A DNA stretch of 64,000 nt. It comes from Aliiroseovarius halocynthiae. Its GTDB lineage: Bacteria; Pseudomonadota; Alphaproteobacteria; Rhodobacterales; Rhodobacteraceae. The position numbers and the translations under genes are program-made. Shown one piece after another: positions 46,027-54,260 of this stretch. A model generated the notes under the pieces. It made no database searches and was not told where the DNA came from. It saw nothing but the letters and a program-made list of their open reading frames with translations. Numbering within the stretch: the stretch's first letter is position 1; each line of letters opens with the position of its first letter. The stretch is from the NCBI RefSeq assembly GCF_007004645.1, contig NZ_ML660019.1:1722671-1786670 (forward strand). Reading direction: 5' to 3'.

Positions 46027-47509
46027 ACGTTCCGAACAGCACGGACCAGCGAGCGATCAGATCATGCTGCAAACGCCGTGATCGGCGGCTCCAAACACGT
46101 GCCCCTTTTGGCCGCTCGCGTGCGGCGCGTTGGATTGCAGCGCGGCGTTCCAAATCACCGGTAAAGATCGCGAAGGCCAGCTCGCGGCCGTTGGGTGCGG
46201 TGACGTACCCCGCCAAGGTCGACACGAAATTCAACGTGCCCGTCTTGGCACGGATCACATGATTGCCGCCGTTGGGCAGCAGCTCGGATTTCGGCGGGAT
46301 GTTTTTCAGCAGCGGGGCAAGGGCTCCGTCCGGCCCCAAAGATATCAGCGCCTTGACCATATCCCGTGCCGTCACGATCGACTGATCACTTAGCCCGCTA
46401 TGATCAACAAACCGCAGACGGTTGGTGCCCAGCACCTCATGCGCCCAGTCCGACATCATGGCTGCTGAGCCATCCAAATCCCGTGGCGCCCCACGCGACT
46501 TGACGCTTGCGGCAAGCCCGACCACCTCGGCCGTCAGGTTCGTCGAATACTTTAGCATTCCCTGCACAATATCCGAGGTTGGCACCGAAGAATGCGTGAC
46601 CAACGTCATGCCCGCCGCTTCCCCCGATTGCATCTCGGGCCGTGGCAGTTTTACCCCCTGCCCACGTGCAAGTACCTGAAACACCTCGCCAGCATAGATG
46701 TCAGGGCGCCTCACCGGCAGCCACCGCGACCCGCCCTTGCCCAGCGCGGCCTGCGCCACGGTCCAGCTGTCCACGCCCGCCGCGTCCTGATACGTGAAGA
46801 TGGGCGACTTGCGATCCACAACTTGCATGCGTGCAACTTTCACGGCTGGGCGCAATGTCTCGGATCGTGCGTCCATCGCCACGTTCCAGCTTTGTCCGTC
46901 GCGCTTCCATTCGAAATGGACCCGGTTGAAGTTCAAATTCAGCCCAGAGATCGAGGGGTTGTACCCCAAGTGATCTGGCTGACCTGAATCAATCACCCGC
47001 TGATACGGCAAATAGGTTCCGTTCACATAAAACCGTCCGGTGATGCCTTTCACGCCCTGCGCATGCAAATCCTTTGCCATCTGCGCCAGCGCATCCGTAT
47101 CCAAAGTTGGATCGGCTCCACCCCGAAGGATCAGGTCCCCCTGCACCAGTCCACCCTGCACAGGACCAGTCGCAACCAAACGCGTTTGAAACACGTGATT
47201 TGCGCCCAATGTGTCAAGCGCATAGGCCGCCGTAACTGCTTTGGCCACGCTTGCCGGCGGCAAAGGAAGCACGGGGTTGCGCACCTCAAGCACCTCACCC
47301 GTGCGGGCGTCCGCCACCATAAACCCGATCTTCCCCCCCAGCGCAGTTGCCGACACCAAAGCATCGACCGAAGGAAGACTTTTCTTGGCATAATCCCAAG
47401 GTTTTGGTTCTGGAAAAAGCGAGGTCGCAGGTGCGTTTGACCATGCGGGCGTTGAAACGCCTGCTCCGAGTCCAACCAAAAATGCGCGTCGTGAAAAGGT
47501 CATCGTCAT
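46025..47509 (-). CDS. dacB: D-alanyl-D-alanine carboxypeptidase/endopeptidase (PBP4, S13 family)
   Basis: A 494-residue periplasmic penicillin-binding protein that trims or cleaves peptidoglycan crosslinks. The N terminus, FSRRAFLVGLGAGVSTPAWS, is a Tat-like twin-arginine signal. Active-site motifs are SxxK in PPASVAKAVTA, SxN in LKYSTNLTAE and KTG in IRAKTGTLNFVS. The long insert between the first two motifs fits class C PBPs. The start carries ATGACGATG with no clear ribosome site. It is read away from nadD, across a 75-bp gap. Confidence 0.92.
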   Translation of the reverse strand: MTMTFSRRAFLVGLGAGVSTPAWSNAPATSLFPEPKPWDYAKKSLPSVDALVSATALGGKIGFMVADARTGEVLEVRNPVLPLPPASVAKAVTAAYALDTLGANHVFQTRLVATGPVQGGLVQGDLILRGGADPTLDTDALAQMAKDLHAQGVKGITGRFYVNGTYLPYQRVIDSGQPDHLGYNPSISGLNLNFNRVHFEWKRDGQSWNVAMDARSETLRPAVKVARMQVVDRKSPIFTYQDAAGVDSWTVAQAALGKGGSRWLPVRRPDIYAGEVFQVLARGQGVKLPRPEMQSGEAAGMTLVTHSSVPTSDIVQGMLKYSTNLTAEVVGLAASVKSRGAPRDLDGSAAMMSDWAHEVLGTNRLRFVDHSGLSDQSIVTARDMVKALISLGPDGALAPLLKNIPPKSELLPNGGNHVIRAKTGTLNFVSTLAGYVTAPNGRELAFAIFTGDLERRAAIQRAARERPKGARVWSRRSRRLQHDLIARWSVLFGT

Positions 47510-47584
47510 GGGGGCGAGTTAACCGTCTGGCCCCGGTGCAATCAAGTCAGAAACCCACCCACGGGCATGTTATTTCCGATCGGT

Positions 47585-48181
47585 CTACCAGTCCCCACGC
47601 GCGCGGATCTGGGAAGACGAGACATCCAGCATGGGCACATTCACCAAGGACCATGCAGGCGCGTGCGACATGCGCAATTTGCTGGCCTGTCGCCCCGGAA
47701 TCTGAGCCAACCGAAATCTGCGTGCCGCATTGGACATTCTGGCCGCCCCGCGATCCCCTGGCCGGGCCAAGATGCCCACGGGAACGTTCGACATAATCCA
47801 ATCCCAGCGCTCCCACCGATGGAAATCCGCCAAATTGTCGGCCCCCATCAGCCAAATGAATTGCACACCGGGATAAAGCGTGATCAGCCTCTCAAGCGTT
47901 TCAGCGGTATAGCGCGTGCCGGTATAGGCCTCGATCTGCGTGACCTTCACCCGCGGGTGCTGCATCACGTCGCGCGCATGATCCACGCGCTGCGCCAACG
48001 GTGCCGGCCCGTGTTCCTTCAATGGATTGCCGGGCGTCACCAGCCACCAGATCTGATCCAACCCGAACCGTTTCAGAGCTTCACGCGTGATGTGCACATG
48101 CCCTTCATGGGCGGGATCAAACGATCCCCCCAAAAGACCAATGACCTGACCGGGCCGCGCATATGGGAAGTTGTGACGCAT
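47585..48181 (-). CDS. nadD: Nicotinate-nucleotide adenylyltransferase
   Basis: NadD adenylates nicotinate mononucleotide in NAD synthesis. About 198 residues from ATG 48181 (a TTG at 48190 is possible). [20 protein letters not shown] has the nucleotide-binding GxFxPxHxGH, and SSSQIRARG is the C-terminal (I/S)SSTxIR-like signature. [16 protein letters not shown] and [18 protein letters not shown] are family-typical. It lies just after the aldo-keto reductase gene in the same direction, so the two are probably co-transcribed. Confidence 0.95.
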   Translation of the reverse strand: MRHNFPYARPGQVIGLLGGSFDPAHEGHVHITREALKRFGLDQIWWLVTPGNPLKEHGPAPLAQRVDHARDVMQHPRVKVTQIEAYTGTRYTAETLERLITLYPGVQFIWLMGADNLADFHRWERWDWIMSNVPVGILARPGDRGAARMSNAARRFRLAQIPGRQASKLRMSHAPAWSLVNVPMLDVSSSQIRARGDW

Positions 48182-48196
48182 CGTAGACAAGGGGGC

Positions 48197-49228
48197 TTAG
48201 TCTGTTTCCGACGACGCGGCCCACAGGTTCGCGGTCTCTTCATTGATACAGGCGTCGATCTCGACCAGTTCATCATCTGTGAAATCAAGACGCGCTACTG
48301 CGCCAGCACAATCCACGACCTGTTCGGGCCGTGAGGCACCGATCAGCGCCGAGGTGATCCCCCCCTCGCGCAGAACCCATGCAAGCGCCATCTGTGCCAA
48401 AGTCTGCCCGCGCCGTTCAGCAATCGCTGCCAGCGCGCGCAGGCTTTCAACGACGGTATCGGACACCAGATCACGCGCCAGAGACTTGCCTTGGCTGGCG
48501 CGACTATCCGCCGGAATACCCTTCAGATATTTCCCGGTCAGAAGCCCCTGCGCCAGCGGTGTAAAGGCAATGGATCCCACGCCCAGCTCGGACAGGGTAT
48601 CTTTCAACCCGTCCCTCTCGACCCAACGGTTCAGCATATTATAGCTTGGCTGATGGATCAGGCAGGGCGTGCCCAGATCTTTCAAGATCGCCACAGCCTC
48701 GCGGGTGCGTTGACTGTTATAGCTTGAAATCCCCACATAAAGTGCCCGCCCCGAGCGCACAATATGATCCAACGCACCCATAGTTTCTTCAAGCGGCGTA
48801 TCTGGATCAAACCGGTGGCTATAGAAGATATCGACATAGTCCACGCCCATGCGTTTCAGGCTTTGATCACAGGATGCGATCAGATATTTTCGGCTGCCCC
48901 ATTCTCCGTAAGGGCCGGGCCACATGTCGTACCCCGCTTTGGAACTGATGATCAACTCATCACGAAACCCAGCGAAATCACTGCGCAGGATCTCTCCAAA
49001 CGCTTCTTCCGCGCTGCCTGCGGGCGGGCCGTAATTGTTGGCCAGATCGAAATGCGTAATCCCGTGATCAAACGCCGCCCGGCAAATCGCCTGCTTCGTC
49101 GCATGAGGAAAGTCATGTCCGAAATTGTGCCACAACCCCAAACTAATCGCGGGCAGCTTCAGCCCGGACGCGCCACAGCGCCGATACTCCATCTTTTCAT
49201 AGCGATCTTCAGCGGGATGATAGGTCAT
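48197..49228 (-). CDS. gpr: Aldo-keto reductase, L-glyceraldehyde 3-phosphate reductase type (YghZ/Gpr)
   Basis: A 343-residue NADP(H)-dependent oxidoreductase, closely matching the E. coli YghZ pattern: PAISLGLWHNFGHDF, GITHFDLANNYGPPAGSAEE (catalytic Asp and Tyr), LIISSKAGYDMWPGPYG with the catalytic lysine, DIFYSHRFDPDTP with the histidine, LIHQPSYNMLNRWVE and IAFTPLAQGLLTGKYL. It detoxifies L-glyceraldehyde 3-phosphate and other aldehydes. AAGGAGCAG precedes ATG 49228. It is divergent from ettA. Confidence 0.92.
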   Translation of the reverse strand: MTYHPAEDRYEKMEYRRCGASGLKLPAISLGLWHNFGHDFPHATKQAICRAAFDHGITHFDLANNYGPPAGSAEEAFGEILRSDFAGFRDELIISSKAGYDMWPGPYGEWGSRKYLIASCDQSLKRMGVDYVDIFYSHRFDPDTPLEETMGALDHIVRSGRALYVGISSYNSQRTREAVAILKDLGTPCLIHQPSYNMLNRWVERDGLKDTLSELGVGSIAFTPLAQGLLTGKYLKGIPADSRASQGKSLARDLVSDTVVESLRALAAIAERRGQTLAQMALAWVLREGGITSALIGASRPEQVVDCAGAVARLDFTDDELVEIDACINEETANLWAASSETD

Positions 49229-49303
49229 AACTGCTCCTTCGGGATTGCCCTGCGCCCTTTGTCTGGCTAAGACAACCGGAAGTCAAACACGAGGACGCGC
49301 AAC

Positions 49304-50959
49304 ATGGCCGCATATCAGTACGTTTACCACATGGACGGGGTGTCCAAGACCTATCCCGGTGGCAAGAAATGCTTTGAGAATATCCGCCTCAGCTTCCTGC
49401 CCGGCGTGAAGATCGGCGTTGTTGGTGTGAACGGCACCGGTAAATCGACGCTGATGCGCATCATGGCGGGCATCGACAAGGAATTTCAGGGCGAGGCATG
49501 GGCCGCTGAGGGGGCCAAAGTCGGCTATCTGCCGCAAGAGCCCGAGCTGGACGCGTCGTTGGATGTGCGCGGCAACGTCATGCAGGGCGTGGCCGAGAAA
49601 AAAGCCATCCTTGAGCGCTATAACGAACTGGCCATGAACTACTCGGACGAAACCGCCGAGGAAATGGCAAAGCTGCAAGACGAGATCGATGCACAGAACC
49701 TGTGGGATCTGGACGCGCAGATTGATGTGTCGATGGAGGCACTGCGCTGCCCCCCCGATGACGCCGACGTCACGACCCTGTCGGGTGGTGAAAAACGCCG
49801 CGTCGCGCTGTGCAAGCTGCTTCTGGAAGCGCCTGACATGCTGCTTTTGGACGAACCGACCAACCACTTGGACGCTGAAACCATCGCGTGGCTGCAACAG
49901 CACCTGATCGACTATAAGGGCACCATCCTGATCGTCACTCACGACCGTTACTTCTTGGATGACATCACCGGCTGGATCCTTGAACTCGACCGCGGATCGG
50001 GCATCCCTTACGAGGGCAACTACTCGGCGTGGCTGGAACAGAAAGCCAAACGGCTGGAACAGGAAGCCCGCGAAGACAAATCCAAACAGAAAACGCTGGA
50101 GCGCGAACTGGAATGGATGCGTCAAGGCCAAAAAGCCCGTCAGGCCAAATCCAAAGCCCGTATCGCTGCCTATAACGAAATGGCCGGCCAGTCCGAGCGT
50201 GACAAAGTCGGCCGTGCCCAGATCGTCATCCCCAACGGCCCCCGAATGGGATCTAAGGTGATCGAGGTCGAAGGCCTGAAGAAAGCCATGGGCGACAAGC
50301 TGTTGATTGAAGGGCTGGATTTCAGCCTGCCCCCCGGCGGTATCGTCGGCGTCATCGGCCCCAACGGCGCGGGTAAATCGACGCTCTTTAAGATGCTGAC
50401 CGGTCAGGAACAGCCCGATGAAGGCACTGTGGAACTCGGCGACACCGTGAAACTGTCCTATGTGGACCAGTCGCGCGACGACCTGAACGATGGCGACACC
50501 GTCTGGGAAGCCATTTCAGGCGGGGCCGAGATCATCGAACTGGGCGACGCGCAGGTGAACTCCCGCGCATATTGCTCCAGCTTCAACTTCAAAGGCGGCG
50601 ACCAGCAGAAGAAGCTGAACCTGCTGTCAGGCGGTGAACGCAACCGTGTGCACATGGCGCGTCTGTTGAAAGAGGGCGGCAACGTGCTGCTGCTCGACGA
50701 ACCGACCAACGACTTGGACGTGGAAACCCTGCGCGCACTCGAAGACGCACTGGTGGATTTCGCCGGCTGCGCCGTCGTCATCTCGCACGACCGCTTCTTC
50801 CTTGACCGTATCTGCACCCACATCCTGGCCTTCGAAGGCGACGCCCATGTGGAATGGTTCGAAGGCAACTTCGAGGATTACGAAGAGGACAAAAAGCGCA
50901 GGCTGGGCCCGGACGCGCTGGAGCCCAAGCGCTTGAAGCATAAGAAGTTTACGAGATGA
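49304..50959 (+). CDS. ettA: Energy-dependent translational throttle protein EttA (ABC-F)
   Basis: A 551-residue ABC-F ATPase with two nucleotide-binding domains and no membrane part. EttA binds the ribosomal E site and senses the ATP/ADP ratio. Walker A motifs are VGVNGTGKSTLMRIMAG and IGPNGAGKSTLFKMLTG, signatures LSGGEKRRVALC and LSGGERNRVHMA, and Walker B motifs LLLDEPTNHLDAET and LLLDEPTNDLDVET. The linker between the domains is charged (LEREL, MRQGQKARQAKSKARI). GAGG lies before ATG 49304. A terminator follows. Confidence 0.97.
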   Translation: MAAYQYVYHMDGVSKTYPGGKKCFENIRLSFLPGVKIGVVGVNGTGKSTLMRIMAGIDKEFQGEAWAAEGAKVGYLPQEPELDASLDVRGNVMQGVAEKKAILERYNELAMNYSDETAEEMAKLQDEIDAQNLWDLDAQIDVSMEALRCPPDDADVTTLSGGEKRRVALCKLLLEAPDMLLLDEPTNHLDAETIAWLQQHLIDYKGTILIVTHDRYFLDDITGWILELDRGSGIPYEGNYSAWLEQKAKRLEQEAREDKSKQKTLERELEWMRQGQKARQAKSKARIAAYNEMAGQSERDKVGRAQIVIPNGPRMGSKVIEVEGLKKAMGDKLLIEGLDFSLPPGGIVGVIGPNGAGKSTLFKMLTGQEQPDEGTVELGDTVKLSYVDQSRDDLNDGDTVWEAISGGAEIIELGDAQVNSRAYCSSFNFKGGDQQKKLNLLSGGERNRVHMARLLKEGGNVLLLDEPTNDLDVETLRALEDALVDFAGCAVVISHDRFFLDRICTHILAFEGDAHVEWFEGNFEDYEEDKKRRLGPDALEPKRLKHKKFTR

Positions 50960-50961
50960 AC

Positions 50962-50988
50962 AAAGGGCCCCAATTTCGGGGCCTTTTT
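50962..50988 (+). terminator. Rho-independent terminator of ettA
   Basis: GGCCCC pairs with GGGGCC around AATTTC, extended by A-T pairs, with a T-run; immediately after the ettA stop. Confidence 0.85.
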
Positions 50989-51003
50989 TATCAGCGCGAG
51001 GCA

Positions 51004-51025
51004 GCGGATTTGACTTCAAATCCGC
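51004..51025. repeat. Perfect 10-bp inverted repeat in the gap after ettA
   Basis: GCGGATTTGA-CT-TCAAATCCGC is a perfect dyad. The gap from 50989 to 51323 otherwise holds no gene that I can support. The dyad resembles an anticodon stem-loop, but no tRNA can be folded around it. Confidence 0.5.
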
Positions 51026-51323
51026 GTTCGCGCACCCTTGAATTGACGAACAACACTAACCATCTAGTAGTTGTTCGAGTCGCGGCGGCCCTGTGGGCTG
51101 CCCTCTCGAAAAGCGCTTAGCGGTGCTATGTCGAAACCTTTGCGGGAAGTAGGCTAAGGCGGTCCGACAGGACTCGCGGCGGAGCTGCGAATAATCTGAG
51201 CGGGTGGCTGCCGACCGAGCAACCAATCGGCCGAACGGTTACTCGAACTGCTAGCAAGGGCAGTATAATCCACTGAGTGTTCTTTAACGCTCGTGCGCAT
51301 GAGCATCGCTAAGGACAATTCCA

Positions 51324-51419
51324 ATGCGATTTTCATACAAAATAGAGGGGCGAGTGTCATATGGCGACGTTATCGGAACCATTGCTCTCTTGCTGACAAT
51401 ACTAGGATTCTTCCTTTAA
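51324..51419 (+). CDS. Putative 31-residue membrane peptide
   Basis: An ORF of 31 codons: MRFSYKIEGRVSYGDVIG followed by a hydrophobic stretch, TIALLLTILGFFL, to the stop. AAGGAC lies ten bases before the ATG, and a GC-rich terminator hairpin begins five bases after the stop. Composition is more AT-rich than the neighbours. I know no family for it; a single-pass inner-membrane peptide with its N terminus inside is the simplest reading. It could also be the remnant of a longer gene. Confidence 0.5.
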   Translation: MRFSYKIEGRVSYGDVIGTIALLLTILGFFL

Positions 51420-51423
51420 CGTC

Positions 51424-51443
51424 GGGCGGTCTTCGGGCCGCCC
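51424..51443 (+). terminator. Terminator after the 31-residue ORF
   Basis: GGGCGG pairs with CCGCCC around an eight-base loop, followed by CTCTTCTTTTC. Confidence 0.6.
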
Positions 51444-51468
51444 CTCTTCTTTTCACCCATAGGACATC

Positions 51469-51560
51469 GCCTGACCCTAGGTGGGCGGAACGCCCTGTCA
51501 CGCCGAAGGCGTGCCTCCAGCAAAATTGCTTTGCGTGCCTCTGGAACGACGGGGAGGGTC
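51469..51560. repeat. Structured intergenic repeat, copy 2
   Basis: Shares CGCCTGACCCTAGGTGGG, CGCCCTGTCACGCCG, GGCGTGCCT and ACGACGGGGAGGGTC with copy 1 at 28735-28805. It carries about 20 extra bases (51519-51540) that duplicate GCGTGCCT. It sits behind a terminator, as copy 1 does. Confidence 0.7.
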
Positions 51561-51647
51561 ATCTCTCGGCAATTGCCAAGCAATCACCTGCCGATCAGCG
51601 GGGCGTTGTCCGGTCTGTCGACCGGACGAAAGGGCAATAGGCAAACG

Positions 51648-52064
51648 CTACCCCTTCTCCACTGCCACCGGCTGACCCTCTTCATCCAACGCGACAAACA
51701 CAAACACGCCCTCGGTCACCTTGTGTTTGGACCGGCCGCGATCGCGTTCCGACCACGCCTCCAGCGTGATGGACATTGACGTGGTACCGACCTTCGTGAC
51801 CTCGCCATAAAGGCACAGCACATCCCCCACTTTGACCGGAGAGATGAATTTCATCGCGTCCACCGCAACGGTCGCCACACGCCCGCCTGCGTATTCCGCG
51901 GCCAAGACGCCACCTGCAATATCCATTTGGGACAGGACCCAGCCGCCGAAGATGTCGCCTGCCACGTTGGTGTCCTTGGGCATGGCAAGCGTGCGCAGGA
52001 TGATGTCGCCTTCGGGGGCGGATTGAGTATCAGACATCTTGGTGGACATTGGGGCCTCGTTCAT
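51648..52064 (-). CDS. Acyl-CoA thioesterase (YciA-like hotdog)
   Basis: A 138-residue single-hotdog thioesterase. ILRTLAMPKDTNVAGDIFGG contains the family asparagine/aspartate region, followed by GWVLSQMDIAGGVLAAEYAGGRVATVAVDAMKF and VKVGDVLCLYGEV. Such enzymes hydrolyse short to medium acyl-CoAs in the cytoplasm. AAGGGAAG precedes ATG 52064; ATG 52049 is an alternative. It is last in a minus-strand run after hpaF and hpaR; the 63-bp gap leaves co-transcription possible. The 87 bp between repeat copy 2 and its stop show nothing. Confidence 0.9.
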   Translation of the reverse strand: MNEAPMSTKMSDTQSAPEGDIILRTLAMPKDTNVAGDIFGGWVLSQMDIAGGVLAAEYAGGRVATVAVDAMKFISPVKVGDVLCLYGEVTKVGTTSMSITLEAWSERDRGRSKHKVTEGVFVFVALDEEGQPVAVEKG

Positions 52065-52127
52065 TGCTTCCCTTTGGGTAAGCTGCACCAAGGCCCCGCG
52101 CAAGGAGGTCCTTACGTTATGCCCCTA

Positions 52128-52559
52128 TCAGGCCGCGCGTGCGACGTCGTATAGCTCGTTCAACAGATCCAGAAGCGTTTCCATCTTCTCGGCCCCGAAC
52201 TTCTCTTCCAAATCCTCATAGATGCCAGCCGCTTTTTGCGACATCGCGGTGTACCGCCGGCAGCCTTCCGTGGTGATCTGCACACGTCGGCGGCGTGCGT
52301 CGGTGTCCTCGATCCGCTCGATCAACCCGCGTTCGGTCAGGGTTTTCAGGATGCGCGACAAGCTGGGGGGCATCAAAACGCAGCGCTCGGCCAATTCGGT
52401 GGCGCAGCAGGGTTTGCCTTCTGCCAGAACGCGGATGACGCGCCATTGCTGGACGGTCAGGCCGATGTCATCCAGCTCCTGCCGGAAGGGCTTGAGGGTC
52501 GCCTCACGGGCGTGGAGGAGCGCCAGAGGCAGCGCGCGATCGAGTTTCTTCAGTGTCAT
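52128..52559 (-). CDS. hpaR: MarR-type regulator of homoprotocatechuate degradation
   Basis: A 143-residue MarR-family repressor of the HpaR branch: MTLKKLDRALPLALLHAREA, LDDIGLTVQQWRVIRVLAEG and the winged helix CCATELAERCVLMPPSLSRILKTLTERGLIERIED. HpaR controls the 4-hydroxyphenylacetate/homoprotocatechuate meta-cleavage pathway. AAGGAC precedes ATG 52559, which lies 56 bp inside the end of the isomerase gene, a longer overlap than usual. The rest of the hpa pathway is not in the window. Confidence 0.85.
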   Translation of the reverse strand: MTLKKLDRALPLALLHAREATLKPFRQELDDIGLTVQQWRVIRVLAEGKPCCATELAERCVLMPPSLSRILKTLTERGLIERIEDTDARRRRVQITTEGCRRYTAMSQKAAGIYEDLEEKFGAEKMETLLDLLNELYDVARAA

Positions 52560-52953
52560 CTTGGGTCCTTTCGCGGATAACCGCGTGGATCGTGCTCCAG
52601 CTTTTGCGGCTAAAGCGGGTTTCAATTTCCTGAACCTCAAGGCTTAGAATAAAGGGCGTATCGCCCAACTGCGGGCGCAGCGCGTCCTCAACCGCGCTGT
52701 AAAGGGTGTCGGCGATGGCCTCGCGCGTGGCCTCGTCCCGTCCCTGCCCAAGCCTTAGGATCATATCGACGAAGTGATACCCGCCTGCCCCGTCTCCGAT
52801 GGCATCAACATCGGCTTCAAACCCACGCACGCGGATACCGCCGATGGGGCATTGCCCCGTGGCGACCAAAGCGGCGCGCATGGTTTCGGCCAGCACAGGC
52901 AAGTTTGCCTGTTGGCCCAGCCCGTTGCTGTATTCAAATGACAAATGCGGCAT
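52504..52953 (-). CDS. hpaF: 5-carboxymethyl-2-hydroxymuconate delta-isomerase
   Basis: A 149-residue tautomerase-like enzyme acting after ring opening of homoprotocatechuate. It begins MPHLSFEYSNGL, so Pro2 becomes the N-terminal catalytic proline after Met removal; IGGIRVRGFEADVDAIGDG and HFVDMILRLGQGRDEATREA follow. AAGGAG precedes ATG 52953. The last ~20 residues are low-complexity and overlap the start of hpaR. It is paired with the pathway regulator only; its partners must lie elsewhere. Confidence 0.88.
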   Translation of the reverse strand: MPHLSFEYSNGLGQQANLPVLAETMRAALVATGQCPIGGIRVRGFEADVDAIGDGAGGYHFVDMILRLGQGRDEATREAIADTLYSAVEDALRPQLGDTPFILSLEVQEIETRFSRKSWSTIHAVIRERTQDDTEETRSRAASGAPPRP

Positions 52954-53027
52954 GTTCACTCCTTAACACTGGTAATAAATACCGGACGTTGGGAAATTGC
53001 AAATCATTGCAGGTGCAACAAGTTGTC

Positions 53028-54260
53028 TCAGGTGTTAAGTACCCCCGCTGCGACCCACGCGTCAAACTCGGCCAGCACCCGATCCGAGAATGCCGCGTCG
53101 TTGATATGGCTGTCCAACTCAATCAGGGTCACATTGTCCGGGCAATGCGCGCGGATCTCATCAACGAAAGCCGCCAGCCCGTCGGCATCGTGCAGCGGGC
53201 CACCCGGGCGGTCCCATTCATTGCCGCCTTCAAGAGGTAGAATTAGGTTCACTGGGCCATTTGCGAGGGCCAGCTGAATGCACATGGCCTGCGCCATCTC
53301 GCGCCGCTGCTCAGGCGTCATCATAACCGAAGACAGCAGCCGGTTATGGGCGTGCACTTCTTGGCCCTTCAGCTTCGGCGGGGCGTCCTGCCAGCCGATA
53401 AAATCCACAAGGTCATAGCAGCCGATGGATACCATCTGCGGCGTTCCAGACGCGCCCGCATTGGTCATCCGGTCCGGGCCCGCCGAGATAGTGGACCCCA
53501 TGATGTGATTGCCAAGTTCCTGCGGGGCGAAATCCAGAACGGCCGCAAAAGCACCTCCGCCCGCAAGGCTTTCGAACGCCCTTCCGCCCATGCCTGTTGC
53601 GTGGAAGACGGCGACCTCGAACCCGCGTTTTTCCAGCGCCGGTTTCAGGCTGACCATATAGCGCAGCACAGTTTTACCGAAGCTGGTCATACCGATGAGT
53701 GGCTTTTGAAAGTCCGGTTTCTCGACCGCGCGGGCGGCACCCAGAACGGCACCAGCGGCTTGTGACAACGACGCTTTGCAGATCGAGTTCAACCCATAAA
53801 GCCCGCCCGCCCACAGGATCATCTGCACGTCCGCTGGCAAGCGCTCTGGCGGGATCAAGGGCGAGAAACTAACGGTGGACACGACGTATTTCGGCACCCC
53901 AATCGGCAATGCCTGACACAGATCCAACGCCGCATCCGTGCCCATGGTTCCACCCAGCACGATCAACCCGTCGAACACGCCTTCACGATAGAGCTTCAAC
54001 GCCAGAGCGGCAGACCCCTGCGCCATGATCTGCATGGCCGTGTTCTCGTCCCCGCTGTCGATGGCGGCTTGGATAGACGACCCACCCGCCTCGGCCACGT
54101 CATGTTTGGAATAGTCGCACGGCGCGCTTGGATCGCCCAGAACCGAGATGTCCATCGTGGCCACGCCACCACCCTGCGCCCGGATCACATCGGCGATATA
54201 GTTCAGCTCGTCATCTTTGGTGTCATAGGTCCCGACGACCAGAATTACCTTATCGCTCAT
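53028..54260 (-). CDS. UPF0261 / Tm-1-like ATP-binding protein
   Basis: A 410-residue protein of the UPF0261 family, related to the N-terminal part of plant Tm-1. VILVVGTYDTKDDELNYIAD opens the first domain, with GLIVLGGTMGTDAALDLCQA, IGMTSFGKTVLRYM, FHATGMGGRAFESLAG and ILPLEGGNEWDRPGGPLHDADG. The enzymatic role is undetermined; such genes often sit in catabolic operons. ATG 54260 overlaps the aldehyde dehydrogenase stop (ATGA), so it is the last gene of the tctC-tctB-tctA-aldH unit. Confidence 0.9.
   Translation of the reverse strand: MSDKVILVVGTYDTKDDELNYIADVIRAQGGGVATMDISVLGDPSAPCDYSKHDVAEAGGSSIQAAIDSGDENTAMQIMAQGSAALALKLYREGVFDGLIVLGGTMGTDAALDLCQALPIGVPKYVVSTVSFSPLIPPERLPADVQMILWAGGLYGLNSICKASLSQAAGAVLGAARAVEKPDFQKPLIGMTSFGKTVLRYMVSLKPALEKRGFEVAVFHATGMGGRAFESLAGGGAFAAVLDFAPQELGNHIMGSTISAGPDRMTNAGASGTPQMVSIGCYDLVDFIGWQDAPPKLKGQEVHAHNRLLSSVMMTPEQRREMAQAMCIQLALANGPVNLILPLEGGNEWDRPGGPLHDADGLAAFVDEIRAHCPDNVTLIELDSHINDAAFSDRVLAEFDAWVAAGVLNT

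Noticed and set aside
51004-51025. tRNA gene call at the anticodon-like dyad
   Set aside because: No acceptor, D or T arm could be placed around it, so only a repeat is recorded.
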